11,936 bases of DNA from CAZGLK01 sp964526375 (lineage in GTDB: Bacteria; Patescibacteriota; Minisyncoccia; JACQLN01): assembly GCA_964526375.1 (NCBI GenBank), contig CAZGLK010000024.1:1-11936 (forward strand), written 5' to 3'. Both the position numbers and the translations under genes were made by a program. How positions within the stretch are numbered: position 1 is the stretch's first letter; the number at the start of each line of letters is the position of its first letter. Under the pieces are notes generated by a model. It was not told where the DNA came from. It worked only from the letters and a program-made list of their open reading frames with translations, and did no database searches. Below, in pieces: positions 1 to 6,392 of this stretch.

Positions 1-453
1 GTGGCTGTTTTTAGTATAGTCGTGATGGTTGTAAGCGGGGTCTTTGTAAGCTCGGTTGGTTCACAGCGCAAGAATATTAACAATCAGGAGGTTTTGGACA
101 ACGCCCGTTTTGTTTTGGAGGCCGTAGGCCGGTCTGTCAGGCAAAGCGACATAACCACCGCCGACGGCACCGGTTCTACTTTGGTTGTTAACCACCCGAT
201 CAAAGGCGCAATCACATATAGTCTTGATGATACCGCCGGGCAGGTTTTGGAAAACGGCGTGGGTCTAAGCGCCGGCAGTGTGTTTGTGGAGCGCCTTACT
301 TTTGTGGTTGGCGGCAGTGCTGCCACCGACCTGCTTCAGCCGCGGGTGAGTATAAGCTTGGGTATTAGGAATAAAAATCAAAAACCGGGCAGTGACACCA
401 CGGTTAATCTGCAGACCACCGTAACGCCCAGGAATTTGCAAATCCAACAATAG
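1..453 (+). CDS. Pilin-like (PilW/PulJ-type) protein, 5' truncated by window edge
   Basis: The reading frame is open from the first base to the TAG at 451-453, giving 150 residues; the first GTG is probably an internal Val codon, so the true start lies upstream. The N-terminus seen is hydrophobic (VFSIVVMVVSGVFVSSVG) and is followed by a polar helix-like stretch with QEVLDNARFVLEAVGRSVRQ. This resembles the region after the GFTLIE cleavage site in minor pilins of the PilW/PulJ type. The rest is beta-rich and low in charge, as in pilin globular domains. The next gene also has a prepilin-like N-terminus, which supports a type IV pilus or pseudopilus cluster extending to the left. The cleavage motif itself is outside the window, so the family call rests on pattern and context. 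Confidence 0.65.
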   Translation: MAVFSIVVMVVSGVFVSSVGSQRKNINNQEVLDNARFVLEAVGRSVRQSDITTADGTGSTLVVNHPIKGAITYSLDDTAGQVLENGVGLSAGSVFVERLTFVVGGSAATDLLQPRVSISLGIRNKNQKPGSDTTVNLQTTVTPRNLQIQQ

Positions 454-531
454 GTAACGAATTTACGAATTTATTACGAATGTACGAATAGGTATTCGTA
501 AATCCGTATCTTCATTCGTACATTCGTTACC
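454..531. repeat. Intergenic near-palindrome built from ACGAAT words
   Basis: This fills almost the whole gap between the two pilin-like genes. The left arm begins GGTAACGAAT (453-462) and the right arm ends ATTCGTTACC (522-531), an exact 10-bp inverted repeat. The interior repeats the word (T)ACGAAT on one side and ATTCGTA on the other, so the arms stay largely complementary to a centre near 492. No U-tract follows, so it is not a classical terminator. The downstream ATG at 539 lies only 7 nt beyond the structure. Confidence 0.8.
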
Positions 532-538
532 CGTTATC

Positions 539-880
539 ATGAATAACAGAGGTATTGCTTTATTGTTAACACTACTAATTCTAGGCGCTATAATGTCCAC
601 GGCTTTGGGCGTGTCCGTGCTGGTGAGCGGCGGAATTCAAACAACGCGGCTGGTGGATGATTCCGCCGCGGCCGTTTTTGCGGCCGACGCCGGCATGGAA
701 AAACTTTTTTACTTTACCAACCGCTTGAACGGCGATCCGGTGGGTGCTAATTTTATTAGGACGCTCTCCAATGGTGCCAGTTACACAGTTTGCTCGGCGG
801 CCCAGAGTTGTACCAGCAGTCAGTTAAAAAGCCAGGGGCAGTATCTTAACGTACAGAGGACTTTTGAGGCGAATTATTAA
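539..880 (+). CDS. Small PilX/PulK-like pilus assembly protein
   Basis: This encodes 113 residues from ATG 539. The N-terminus is MNNRG followed by IALLLTLLILGAIMSTALG and SVLVSG, which is a short basic leader, a Gly, then a long hydrophobic helix. PilX/PulK-type minor pilins and exported 'NRGIALLL' proteins look like this, and cleavage after Gly5 is plausible. Residues 35-60 contain a helix with AAAVFAADAGMEKLFYF, the typical segment after the membrane helix in PilX N-terminal domains. A Cys pair (CSAAQSC) sits in the C-terminal half and could form a disulfide outside the cell. At 113 aa it is short for the family, so the globular domain is reduced. No Shine-Dalgarno is visible. It probably works with the preceding pilin-like gene. 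Confidence 0.7.
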   Translation: MNNRGIALLLTLLILGAIMSTALGVSVLVSGGIQTTRLVDDSAAAVFAADAGMEKLFYFTNRLNGDPVGANFIRTLSNGASYTVCSAAQSCTSSQLKSQGQYLNVQRTFEANY

Positions 881-892
881 AGCGACACCACT

Positions 893-970
893 ATCCTACT
901 AATTACTAATCACTACGAATATACTAATAACTCATTAGTAAATTAGTAACTATTCGTAATTAGTAGGGAT
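893..970. repeat. Intergenic near-palindrome built from ACTAAT words
   Basis: The left arm starts ATCCTACTAAT (893-903) and the right arm ends ATTAGTAGGGAT (959-970), complementary with one bulged base. The interior repeats ACTAAT, with one ACGAAT, on the left and ATTAGT, with one ATTCGT, on the right, around a centre near 931. It has the same architecture as the palindrome at 454-531 but a different repeated word. It fills the gap before ligA. Confidence 0.8.
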
Positions 971-992
971 AATTAGCGTCGCTGATGTATTT

Positions 993-3059
993 GTGACCTT
1001 GCAAGGGGCAAAACTTAGAATCGAAAAACTAAAAAAAGAGATAGACCGTCACCGCTATCTTTACCATGTTTTAGACAAATCCGAGATCTCTCCCTCGGCC
1101 TTGGATAGCTTAAAGCACGAACTCTACAAACTGGAACAACAATTTCCCGATTTGATCACGGCAGATTCTCCCACTCAACGCGTGGCGGGCCGGCCGTTGC
1201 CTTACTTTAAAAAAGTATTCCATCCCGTGCCCATGCTTTCTTTGGAAGATGTTTTTAATGCCGAAGAATTCAATGATTGGGTCCAAAGAATTTCCAAGTT
1301 ATTGCCTCATCAAAAATTAGACGCCTCGCATTCGCTCGGCGCAAGTTTTTTTGGTGAGCTTAAAATAGACGGCTTTGCCGTGTCGCTGGTTTACAAAAAG
1401 GGCATCTTGGCGGTTGGCTCAACGCGGGGCGACGGCAAAATTGGCGAGGACGTTACCGAAAACTTAAAAACCATAGAGGCCATCCCCCTGCGTTTGCGTG
1501 AGCCCGGCGAATTGGAGCTTAAGAAAATTGGCTTGTCGGCAAACCCAATCTTAAGGGCTATTATGGCTGGCAGTTTGGAAATTCGCGGCGAGGTTTTTAT
1601 GTCCAAAGCCGCCTTTGGAAAAATCAACCGCGAGCAAAAAAAGGCCGGCTTGGCCGAATATGCCAATCCGCGCAATACCGCCGCCGGCAGCATTCGCCAA
1701 TTAGATCCGTCGCTCGCGGCCAAGCGCCGGCTGGATTTTTTGGCTTACGATATTGTGGGCGATATGGGGCAGGCAACACACGCCCAGGAGCATGGACTCT
1801 TGGGGCTTCTTGGTTTTAAGACTGATAAGCTGGCGCGAGAATTGCCGAGCATCGGGGTGGTGGCGCGGTTTTGGAATGGTGTCAAAAACAAGCGCGAAAG
1901 GCTGGCTTGGGAAATAGACGGCATTGTGGTGTCGGTTAACGATAACCAGCTCTTTGGCCGTTTGGGCGTGGTGGGCAAAACACCGCGCGGGGCAGTGGCT
2001 TTTAAGTTTCCGGGCAAGGATGCCACCACGCAGGTTAAAGACATTATCGTTCAAGTCGGCCGCACGGGCGTGTTAACGCCGGTGGCTGTTTTGGAGCCGG
2101 TTCAGATTAGCGGTGTTACGGTTGCGCGGGCGACTTTGCATAACGAAGACGAAATCAGGCGGTTGGATATTAGAGTTGGGGATACCGTTATTGTTCAGCG
2201 GGCCGGCGATGTTATTCCCGATGTGGTTAAAGTTTTAAAAAACCTGCGGCCTAAGGGGGCCAAAGAATTTCATTTTCCCAAAAAGTGCCCGGTGTGTGCT
2301 CATGCGGTTGTTAGGGTGGCCGGTGAGGCGGCTCACCGCTGTAACAACAAAAGTTGCCCGGCGCAAAAACGCGAAGCCCTGTATCACTTTGTTTCCAAAA
2401 GGGCTTTTAACATTGTAGGACTTGGGCCCGAGATTATAGATAAGCTGGTTGAAGTTGGTTTGGTTAAAAACGCGGCTGATATTTTTGAACTTAAGCCGAA
2501 AGATCTTTTGGAGTTGGAGGGTTTTGCCGAAGTTTCGGCCGGCAAGCTAACTGCCTCCATACGAAAATCAAGAAAAGTAACTCTGGCTCGGTTTATTTAC
2601 AGCTTGGGTATTGCCCATGTGGGCGAAGAGACGGCCAATCTGCTGGCTGTTTATTTTGGCAGCTTGGAAGATTTAATGAAAGCCGCTCGCGAAGAGTTGG
2701 AAAGAGTGCCGGGGATAGGCGAGAAGGCGGCCCGCGAAATCAGAAATTGGTTTCAAGACAAAAACAACCATCACCTAATTACCAAATTACTTAATTACGG
2801 AATTACTATTCAGTCTCTCCCCAAAATCAGTAAAAAATTGGCCGGCCGGACATTTGTTTTTACTGGAACCCTGGAGAAGATGACCCGCGACGAAGCCAAA
2901 GAAAAAGTCCGCCTTTTGGGCGGCGATGTTTCTTCGGCCGTTTCCAAAGACACCGACTATGTGGTGGCCGGCTCCGAGCCTGGTTCAAAATACGACAGAG
3001 CTAAAAAACTTGGAGTCAAAATAATCTCCGAGAGTGGTTTTTTGAGCCTGCTCAAATAG
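993..3059 (+). CDS. ligA: NAD-dependent DNA ligase LigA
   Basis: LigA seals nicks in duplex DNA using NAD+, in replication and repair in the cytoplasm. The 688 residues match the usual 650-700. Domains in order: NAD/NMN-binding Ia (about 1-70); adenylation domain with the active-site Lys in KIDG (K124, residues 124-127), RGE (198-200), NPRNTAAGSIRQLD (226-238) and EIDGIVVSV (307-315); OB fold with GRTGVLTPVA (356-365); four-Cys zinc finger C432, C435, C450, C455; helix-hairpin-helix region (about 470-600, including VPGIGEKAA); and a C-terminal BRCT domain (about 612-688). The start is GTG 993; the nearby ATG at 985 is out of frame and hits a stop at once. There is no Shine-Dalgarno. In domain Ia the usual D-x-x-Y-D is P34, L37, D38, so two residues known to contact NMN in other ligases differ. 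Confidence 0.97.
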   Translation: MTLQGAKLRIEKLKKEIDRHRYLYHVLDKSEISPSALDSLKHELYKLEQQFPDLITADSPTQRVAGRPLPYFKKVFHPVPMLSLEDVFNAEEFNDWVQRISKLLPHQKLDASHSLGASFFGELKIDGFAVSLVYKKGILAVGSTRGDGKIGEDVTENLKTIEAIPLRLREPGELELKKIGLSANPILRAIMAGSLEIRGEVFMSKAAFGKINREQKKAGLAEYANPRNTAAGSIRQLDPSLAAKRRLDFLAYDIVGDMGQATHAQEHGLLGLLGFKTDKLARELPSIGVVARFWNGVKNKRERLAWEIDGIVVSVNDNQLFGRLGVVGKTPRGAVAFKFPGKDATTQVKDIIVQVGRTGVLTPVAVLEPVQISGVTVARATLHNEDEIRRLDIRVGDTVIVQRAGDVIPDVVKVLKNLRPKGAKEFHFPKKCPVCAHAVVRVAGEAAHRCNNKSCPAQKREALYHFVSKRAFNIVGLGPEIIDKLVEVGLVKNAADIFELKPKDLLELEGFAEVSAGKLTASIRKSRKVTLARFIYSLGIAHVGEETANLLAVYFGSLEDLMKAAREELERVPGIGEKAAREIRNWFQDKNNHHLITKLLNYGITIQSLPKISKKLAGRTFVFTGTLEKMTRDEAKEKVRLLGGDVSSAVSKDTDYVVAGSEPGSKYDRAKKLGVKIISESGFLSLLK

Positions 3060-3074
3060 CTTCTATATCTGCAA

Positions 3075-3122
3075 TTCTATCTTAACATCTTTTTACGATC
3101 GTAAAAAAGTGTTGAGATAGAA
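3075..3122. promoter_or_regulatory. Palindrome copy 1, candidate operator upstream of the PaaX-like gene
   Basis: This is a 48-bp palindrome centred on CGATCG at 3098/3099. Of 24 base pairs, 21 are Watson-Crick, two are G-T and one is a mismatch. The core is TTTTTACGATCGTAAAAA. It ends 51 bp before the ATG of the PaaX-like gene. A 28-bp stretch (3092-3119) is repeated exactly at 3814-3841. A dyad this long just upstream of a winged-helix gene suggests an autoregulatory operator, but it could instead be a mobile-element end or an RNA hairpin. Confidence 0.6.
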
Positions 3123-3173
3123 AATAGATAAAAGAGTAGCTATAAAAGTAGCTATTGTGGTGTATAAGGTTAT

Positions 3174-3704
3174 ATGAAGACGAACAAATCTATCTCGCGT
3201 TTCATTTTAGAAAAACTTGCAGAGGTCGGAGAATTGACTCTGGAGGGCCTGTTTCCTGAAAACCGGGTTGAAGGCAGAATATGGCGGCAGGTTTTAGGAT
3301 TGCCAAGCGGTTACGAGTTTTCTCGAGAGACTTTTTCCACTACGCTTTCCCGATTAAAAAAACAGGGTCTGGTAAAGAAATCTGGGGGTCGCCGTAAGGC
3401 TGTGTGGTCAATTATAGGCCAGGGGAAAGAAAAATTAAACTTTGGTAATTATCCTTTTGCTTCAATTAAAACAGATGGCCTGCCCAGATTGGTGATGTAT
3501 GATGTTCCGGAGTTGGAAAGGAAAAAGAGGGATTGGTTAAGATACGGATTAGTGGCTTGCGGTTATAAACAGCTTCAAAAAAGTGTCTGGCTGGGTTATT
3601 GTCCTTTGACCGAAGAATTTGTGAAATCCTTATCTGACCTAGGACTTAAAAGCAGAGTTCATGTTGTCAGTATTCACAAAAAAGGAACCTTGGAGGAGTT
3701 TTAG
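3174..3704 (+). CDS. PaaX-like regulator with winged-helix and Cas2-like domains
   Basis: This encodes 176 residues from ATG 3174; no Shine-Dalgarno is visible. Residues 1 to about 85 look like a winged helix, with a recognition-helix-like segment FSTTLSRLKKQGLVKKSGG and a wing RRKAVWSI. Residues 104-168 carry a Cas2-like ferredoxin fold: LVMYDVPELERKKRDWLR, then LQKSVWLG, then VHVVSIHK. D110 in the YDVP motif falls where Cas2 nucleases have their metal-binding Asp, and PaaX-family repressors share the motif. Classical PaaX repressors are nearly 300 aa; shorter forms like this are, from memory, common in Patescibacteria. No cas1 or CRISPR array is nearby, so an adaptation role is unlikely. 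The flanking CGATCG palindromes suggest it binds DNA next to its own gene. The target and physiological role are unknown. Confidence 0.75.
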   Translation: MKTNKSISRFILEKLAEVGELTLEGLFPENRVEGRIWRQVLGLPSGYEFSRETFSTTLSRLKKQGLVKKSGGRRKAVWSIIGQGKEKLNFGNYPFASIKTDGLPRLVMYDVPELERKKRDWLRYGLVACGYKQLQKSVWLGYCPLTEEFVKSLSDLGLKSRVHVVSIHKKGTLEEF

Positions 3705-3741
3705 AGAGTGGTTCTAGGGGAATTTTCTAGCAATTTTATAT

Positions 3742-3774
3742 CCGCGAAGCGGAAAACTCAACAGCAAGCTGTTG
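3742..3774. repeat. Two small hairpins after the PaaX-like gene
   Basis: CCGC-GAA-GCGG (3742-3752) is followed closely by CAACAGC-AA-GCTGTTG (3759-3774), a perfect 7-bp stem. Neither is followed by a T-run, so they are weak candidates for intrinsic termination. They may affect 3'-end processing of the PaaX-like mRNA. Confidence 0.4.
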
Positions 3775-3796
3775 CGTAGTATAACTGTCTAAACAA

Positions 3797-3844
3797 TTCT
3801 ATCTAAACATTAGTTTACGATCGTAAAAAAGTGTTGAGATAAGA
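3797..3844. promoter_or_regulatory. Palindrome copy 2, downstream of the PaaX-like gene
   Basis: This is a second palindrome centred on CGATCG at 3820/3821. Its right half (3814-3841) is identical to 3092-3119 upstream of the PaaX-like gene. The left half is more degraded than in copy 1. The two copies are direct repeats 722 bp apart and bracket the gene together with its flanks. A second operator, a target-site array or the edge of a small mobile unit are all possible. Confidence 0.55.
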
Positions 3845-4047
3845 TATGATGTGAGTTGGTGAGCGTATATGAGTATAAAAGGGTGAGTGTATGAGTGTAA
3901 AAAATGAGGGTGAGAATGAATCCGACCCCGACCCCGCCCCAAGGGGGGGTATTACGGGCGGCAAAATAAAAAACCCAGCGGTGTTTTTGCCGCTGGGAGT
4001 TTTTGTTCCGCCCCCGATGCCCTACACCGAGTGTGGGTCAGGAAGGG
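3845..4047. other. Gene-free stretch with a degenerate tandem repeat and GC-rich hairpins
   Basis: No convincing gene is present here; the gene-free stretch as a whole runs from 3705 to 4047. At 3858-3905 two consecutive 24-bp units share the pattern GGTGAG-GTAT-GAGT-TAAAA, and a third partial unit follows (GAGGGTGAG). Then comes an unusually G/C-skewed block, with CCGACCCCGACCCCGCCCC followed by a G run (3921-3949), and after it the terminator hairpin. Confidence 0.5.
3956..4013 (-). terminator. Bidirectional rho-independent terminator
   Basis: The inner stem is CCCAGCGG (3974-3981) with CCGCTGGG (3990-3997). The flanking A-run on the left and T-run on the right pair further, and GGGCGG (3956-3961) can pair with CCGCCC (4008-4013). 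Read on the minus strand, the stem is followed by TTTTTTATTTT, an ideal U-tract 50-75 nt beyond the stop of the minus-strand gene. On the plus strand it is followed by AGTTTTTG, so it may also stop transcription coming from the PaaX side. Confidence 0.85.
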
Positions 4048-4380
4048 TTAGTCTTGGATTTTAATAAGGCCTACCCAAACTGGCTTTAGAGGTTCCAGAA
4101 TGTCCCAAAGTGTTGGCTCGTACTTGAAATCTTCGAGAAATATTCCTTTTCGGGCTGCTAGTATTTCAAGCGTGGGTTCACCTTTGTAGTCAAATCCGAC
4201 ATACTGCCATTCTTTGGAGTGTATATCTAGGTATACAAGAAAAAAGTTTAAGGATTCACCCACTTTACACTCCTTCCAACCGGCAACAATTCGGTGAATG
4301 GCTGTATAAAAACCCCACGGTATGCTAAAAGTCCGTCCCCACATCCTTTCGTCTAAGTCACAAATGTTTATAGGTTGCAT
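4048..4380 (-). CDS. Unrecognised 110-aa protein with its own transcription signals
   Basis: I do not recognise the family. The protein is small and rich in aromatics (several Trp in MWGRTFSIPWGFYTAIHRI, HSKEWQYVGF, EPTLWDILEPLKPVWVG). It has no signal peptide or clear membrane helix and looks like a compact soluble alpha/beta protein. It is the only gene on the minus strand. A purine-rich GAGGAAGG element sits just upstream of the ATG, a TTGACA-17 bp-TAAGAT promoter lies further up, and a strong terminator follows the stop. This full set of signals argues that it is a real gene. It is divergent from gatC and convergent with the PaaX-like gene. It may be an acquired single-gene unit, but its base composition does not clearly differ from the neighbours. 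Confidence 0.7.
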   Translation of the reverse strand: MQPINICDLDERMWGRTFSIPWGFYTAIHRIVAGWKECKVGESLNFFLVYLDIHSKEWQYVGFDYKGEPTLEILAARKGIFLEDFKYEPTLWDILEPLKPVWVGLIKIQD

Positions 4381-4385
4381 GGTTA

Positions 4386-4393
4386 CCTTCCTC
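4386..4393 (-). promoter_or_regulatory. Shine-Dalgarno of the minus-strand gene
   Basis: On the minus strand GAGGAAGG lies 5 nt before the ATG whose first base is at 4380. It fixes the start codon. Most neighbours have no such element. Confidence 0.65.
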
Positions 4394-4464
4394 AGCGTAG
4401 CTTCTTATATGGTTAGCATTCTGCATTTGGGGGAGAAGAATTGGAAAGAGCAATTAACATTCTT

Positions 4465-4493
4465 ATCTTATCCGTTTGTGTCTTCTTTGTCAA
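4465..4493 (-). promoter_or_regulatory. Sigma70-type promoter for the minus-strand gene
   Basis: On the minus strand TTGACA (4488-4493) and TAAGAT (4465-4470) are separated by exactly 17 bp. The predicted transcript start near 4458 leaves a leader of roughly 75-80 nt before the ATG at 4380. Confidence 0.75.
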
Positions 4494-4496
4494 CAG

Positions 4497-4525
4497 TTGG
4501 GAGATTGATAGAAACTTGGTATCAT
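4497..4525 (+). promoter_or_regulatory. Candidate gatC promoter giving a leaderless mRNA
   Basis: TTGGGA (4497-4502), a 17-bp spacer and TATCAT (4520-4525). The -10 ends 8 bp before the gatC ATG at 4534, so transcription would start at or within a few bases of the start codon. It lies back to back with the minus-strand promoter, only 3 bp from its -35 box. Confidence 0.55.
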
Positions 4526-4533
4526 AAAACCAT

Positions 4534-4833
4534 ATGATCACCAAAGACGAGGTAAAACATATTGCCCAATTGGCTAGAATCAAATTGAACGCCGAGGAGG
4601 TTGAAAAATATCAAGCCGAGCTTTCGGCGATTTTGGATTTTGTGGGGCAACTGGCTAAGGTTGATACGGTCAAGGCGGAACCGATCCGCCAGATCACGGG
4701 GCTAGAGAGTGTGTTTAGAAAAGACGAGGATCGCGGCCTGTTGGATCAGGGGCAAGGACGAGAGTTAATCAATCAAGCGCCAAAACATCAAGACGGGTTT
4801 GTGGTGGTGCCGGAAGTGATAAAGAAAAATTGA
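4534..4833 (+). CDS. gatC: Asp-tRNA(Asn)/Glu-tRNA(Gln) amidotransferase subunit C
   Basis: This encodes 99 residues, the normal size. GatC is the small belt-like subunit that wraps GatA and GatB in the GatCAB complex, which amidates mischarged Glu-tRNA(Gln) or Asp-tRNA(Asn). The N-terminal helices VKHIAQLARIKL and EKYQAELSAILDFVGQLAKVDT and the C-terminal APKHQDGFVVVPEVI are characteristic. ATG 4534 is the natural start for these helices and has no Shine-Dalgarno, consistent with the close-set promoter. gatA follows after 131 bp that hold a perfect-stem palindrome. gatB is not in the window. Confidence 0.95.
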   Translation: MITKDEVKHIAQLARIKLNAEEVEKYQAELSAILDFVGQLAKVDTVKAEPIRQITGLESVFRKDEDRGLLDQGQGRELINQAPKHQDGFVVVPEVIKKN

Positions 4834-4855
4834 TAACGCGATCCGAAAAATCCGA

Positions 4856-4934
4856 ATTCATCCGAATGCTCCGAATATATGCACAAGTAATTAGGTAACT
4901 AGGTAATTAAGTAATTTGGAGCATTCGGATGAAT
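4856..4934. repeat. Palindrome with a 17-bp perfect stem between gatC and gatA
   Basis: ATTCATCCGAATGCTCC (4856-4872) is the exact reverse complement of 4918-4934. The CCGAAT word recurs just outside and inside the left arm. The 45-nt loop holds repeats of TAATTAGGTAA/TAGGTAATTAAG type. It has the same design as the other gap palindromes but uses CCGAAT as its word. No T-run follows, so gatC-gatA read-through remains possible. Confidence 0.85.
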
Positions 4935-4964
4935 TTGTAGTTTAGGATTATTTTATCAAAACAA

Positions 4965-6392
4965 ATGGAATTATTTAATCTAACTATTGAAAAAGCCCAT
5001 GAATTGCTAACTAAACGCGAGATCTCGGCTGTGGAATTGGCCGAGCATTATTTGTCGGCGATTGATAAAAAAGACAAAGATATTCACGCCTTTTTGTCAG
5101 TTAGAGCCGAAGGGGCTTTGGCCGAGGCCGAAAAGGCCGATCAAAAAATCAAAGGTGGCCAGGCCAGTTATTTAACCGGCATTCCTTTGGCCATTAAAGA
5201 CAACATTTTGGTCTCGGGTGAAATTTGCACGGCCGGGTCCAAAATTTTGGAAAATTATAAAGCCCCTTACGACGCTAGTGTCATCACCCGCTTAAAAAGG
5301 GAGGGCGCCGTCATTTTGGGTAAAACCAATTTGGACGAATTTGCCATGGGTTCTTCCACGGAAAATTCAGCTTATGGGCCCACTAAAAATCCTCGTGATT
5401 TGACTCGCGTGCCCGGCGGTTCCTCGGGCGGTTCAGCCGCGGCAGTGGCGGCCGACTTATGTCTAGGCGCTTTAGGCACTGATACCGGCGGCTCCATTCG
5501 CCAGCCAGCCAGCTTTTGCGGCGTGGTAGGTTTGAAACCCACCTATGGGGCGGTGTCGCGTTTTGGGGCAATGGCTTTGGGATCGTCTTTGGATCAAATT
5601 GGGCCTATAGCCAAAACGGTGCGCGATGCGGCAATTATTTACGAGGCTATCTCGGGCCACGATCCGCTGGATTCCACCTCCGCTCTTAACATCAACCAAG
5701 ATGATCGCCTGGCTGAATTTAATATTCAGGATTTAAGAATCGGCTGGCCCAAGGAATATTTTGAAGCCGAAGGTATCAATCCCGAAGTTAAAGAAACAGT
5801 TATCAGAACAATCAAATGGTTTGAATCAGAGGGCGCGAAAGTACGGGAGATCAGCCTGCCTCACACGACTTATTCTTTGGCAACTTATTACATTATTCAG
5901 CCGGCCGAGGCCTCGGCCAATTTGGCGCGCTACGACGGCATTCGTTACGGTTCCAACATTAAATCCGATAATCTGCTTGATGTTTACTTGAAAAGCCGGG
6001 GCGAATTTTTGGGCGCCGAAACCCAGCGCCGCATAATGGTAGGCACCTATACTTTATCCTCGGGTTATTACGAGGCCTATTATGCCCAGGCCCAAAAAGT
6101 TAGAGCTTTAATAAAACAGGATTTCACCGCCGCTTTTGAAGATGTGGATGTGATTATGACTCCCGTAGCGCCAACAGTGGCTTTTAAGCTGGGCGAGAAA
6201 ACCCAAAATCCCTTGGAAATGTATGCCGCCGATATCTTTACGGTGGGCGTGAATTTGGCCGGCATCTGCGGCTTGTCGCTCAACTGCGGCCAAGTCGGCG
6301 GTTTACCGGTTGGTTTGCAAATTTTGGGGCCGTGGTTTGGGGAAAATATGGTGTTTAAGGTGGGGGAGTTTATGGAAGCCAATAGAGGTTAA
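4965..6392 (+). CDS. gatA: Asp-tRNA(Asn)/Glu-tRNA(Gln) amidotransferase subunit A
   Basis: This encodes 475 residues, close to the usual 480-490. GatA is the amidase-signature subunit that releases ammonia from glutamine or asparagine and feeds it to GatB. The catalytic Ser-cisSer-Lys triad is visible as K78 (PLAIKDN), S153 in GGSSGGS (151-157) and S177 in TGGSIRQPA (174-182). Other family blocks are KTNLDEFAMGSSTENSAYG (120-138), GLKPTYGAVSR (189-199), MTPVAPT (398-404) and the C-terminal GLPVGLQILG (446-455). No residue of the core is missing. The start is ATG 4965, with no Shine-Dalgarno. It probably forms the same complex as the upstream gatC product. Confidence 0.97.
   Translation: MELFNLTIEKAHELLTKREISAVELAEHYLSAIDKKDKDIHAFLSVRAEGALAEAEKADQKIKGGQASYLTGIPLAIKDNILVSGEICTAGSKILENYKAPYDASVITRLKREGAVILGKTNLDEFAMGSSTENSAYGPTKNPRDLTRVPGGSSGGSAAAVAADLCLGALGTDTGGSIRQPASFCGVVGLKPTYGAVSRFGAMALGSSLDQIGPIAKTVRDAAIIYEAISGHDPLDSTSALNINQDDRLAEFNIQDLRIGWPKEYFEAEGINPEVKETVIRTIKWFESEGAKVREISLPHTTYSLATYYIIQPAEASANLARYDGIRYGSNIKSDNLLDVYLKSRGEFLGAETQRRIMVGTYTLSSGYYEAYYAQAQKVRALIKQDFTAAFEDVDVIMTPVAPTVAFKLGEKTQNPLEMYAADIFTVGVNLAGICGLSLNCGQVGGLPVGLQILGPWFGENMVFKVGEFMEANRG

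Noticed and set aside
3075..3844. A CRISPR locus, suggested by a Cas2-like domain next to repeats
   Set aside because: There are only two repeat copies, 722 bp apart, with no regular spacers and no cas1 or effector gene. PaaX-type regulators explain the Cas2-like fold.
4322..4537. A 71-aa plus-strand frame running into the gatC start
   Set aside because: It overlaps the start of the minus-strand gene and both promoters, and has no ribosome site. The divergent-promoter reading explains this interval better.
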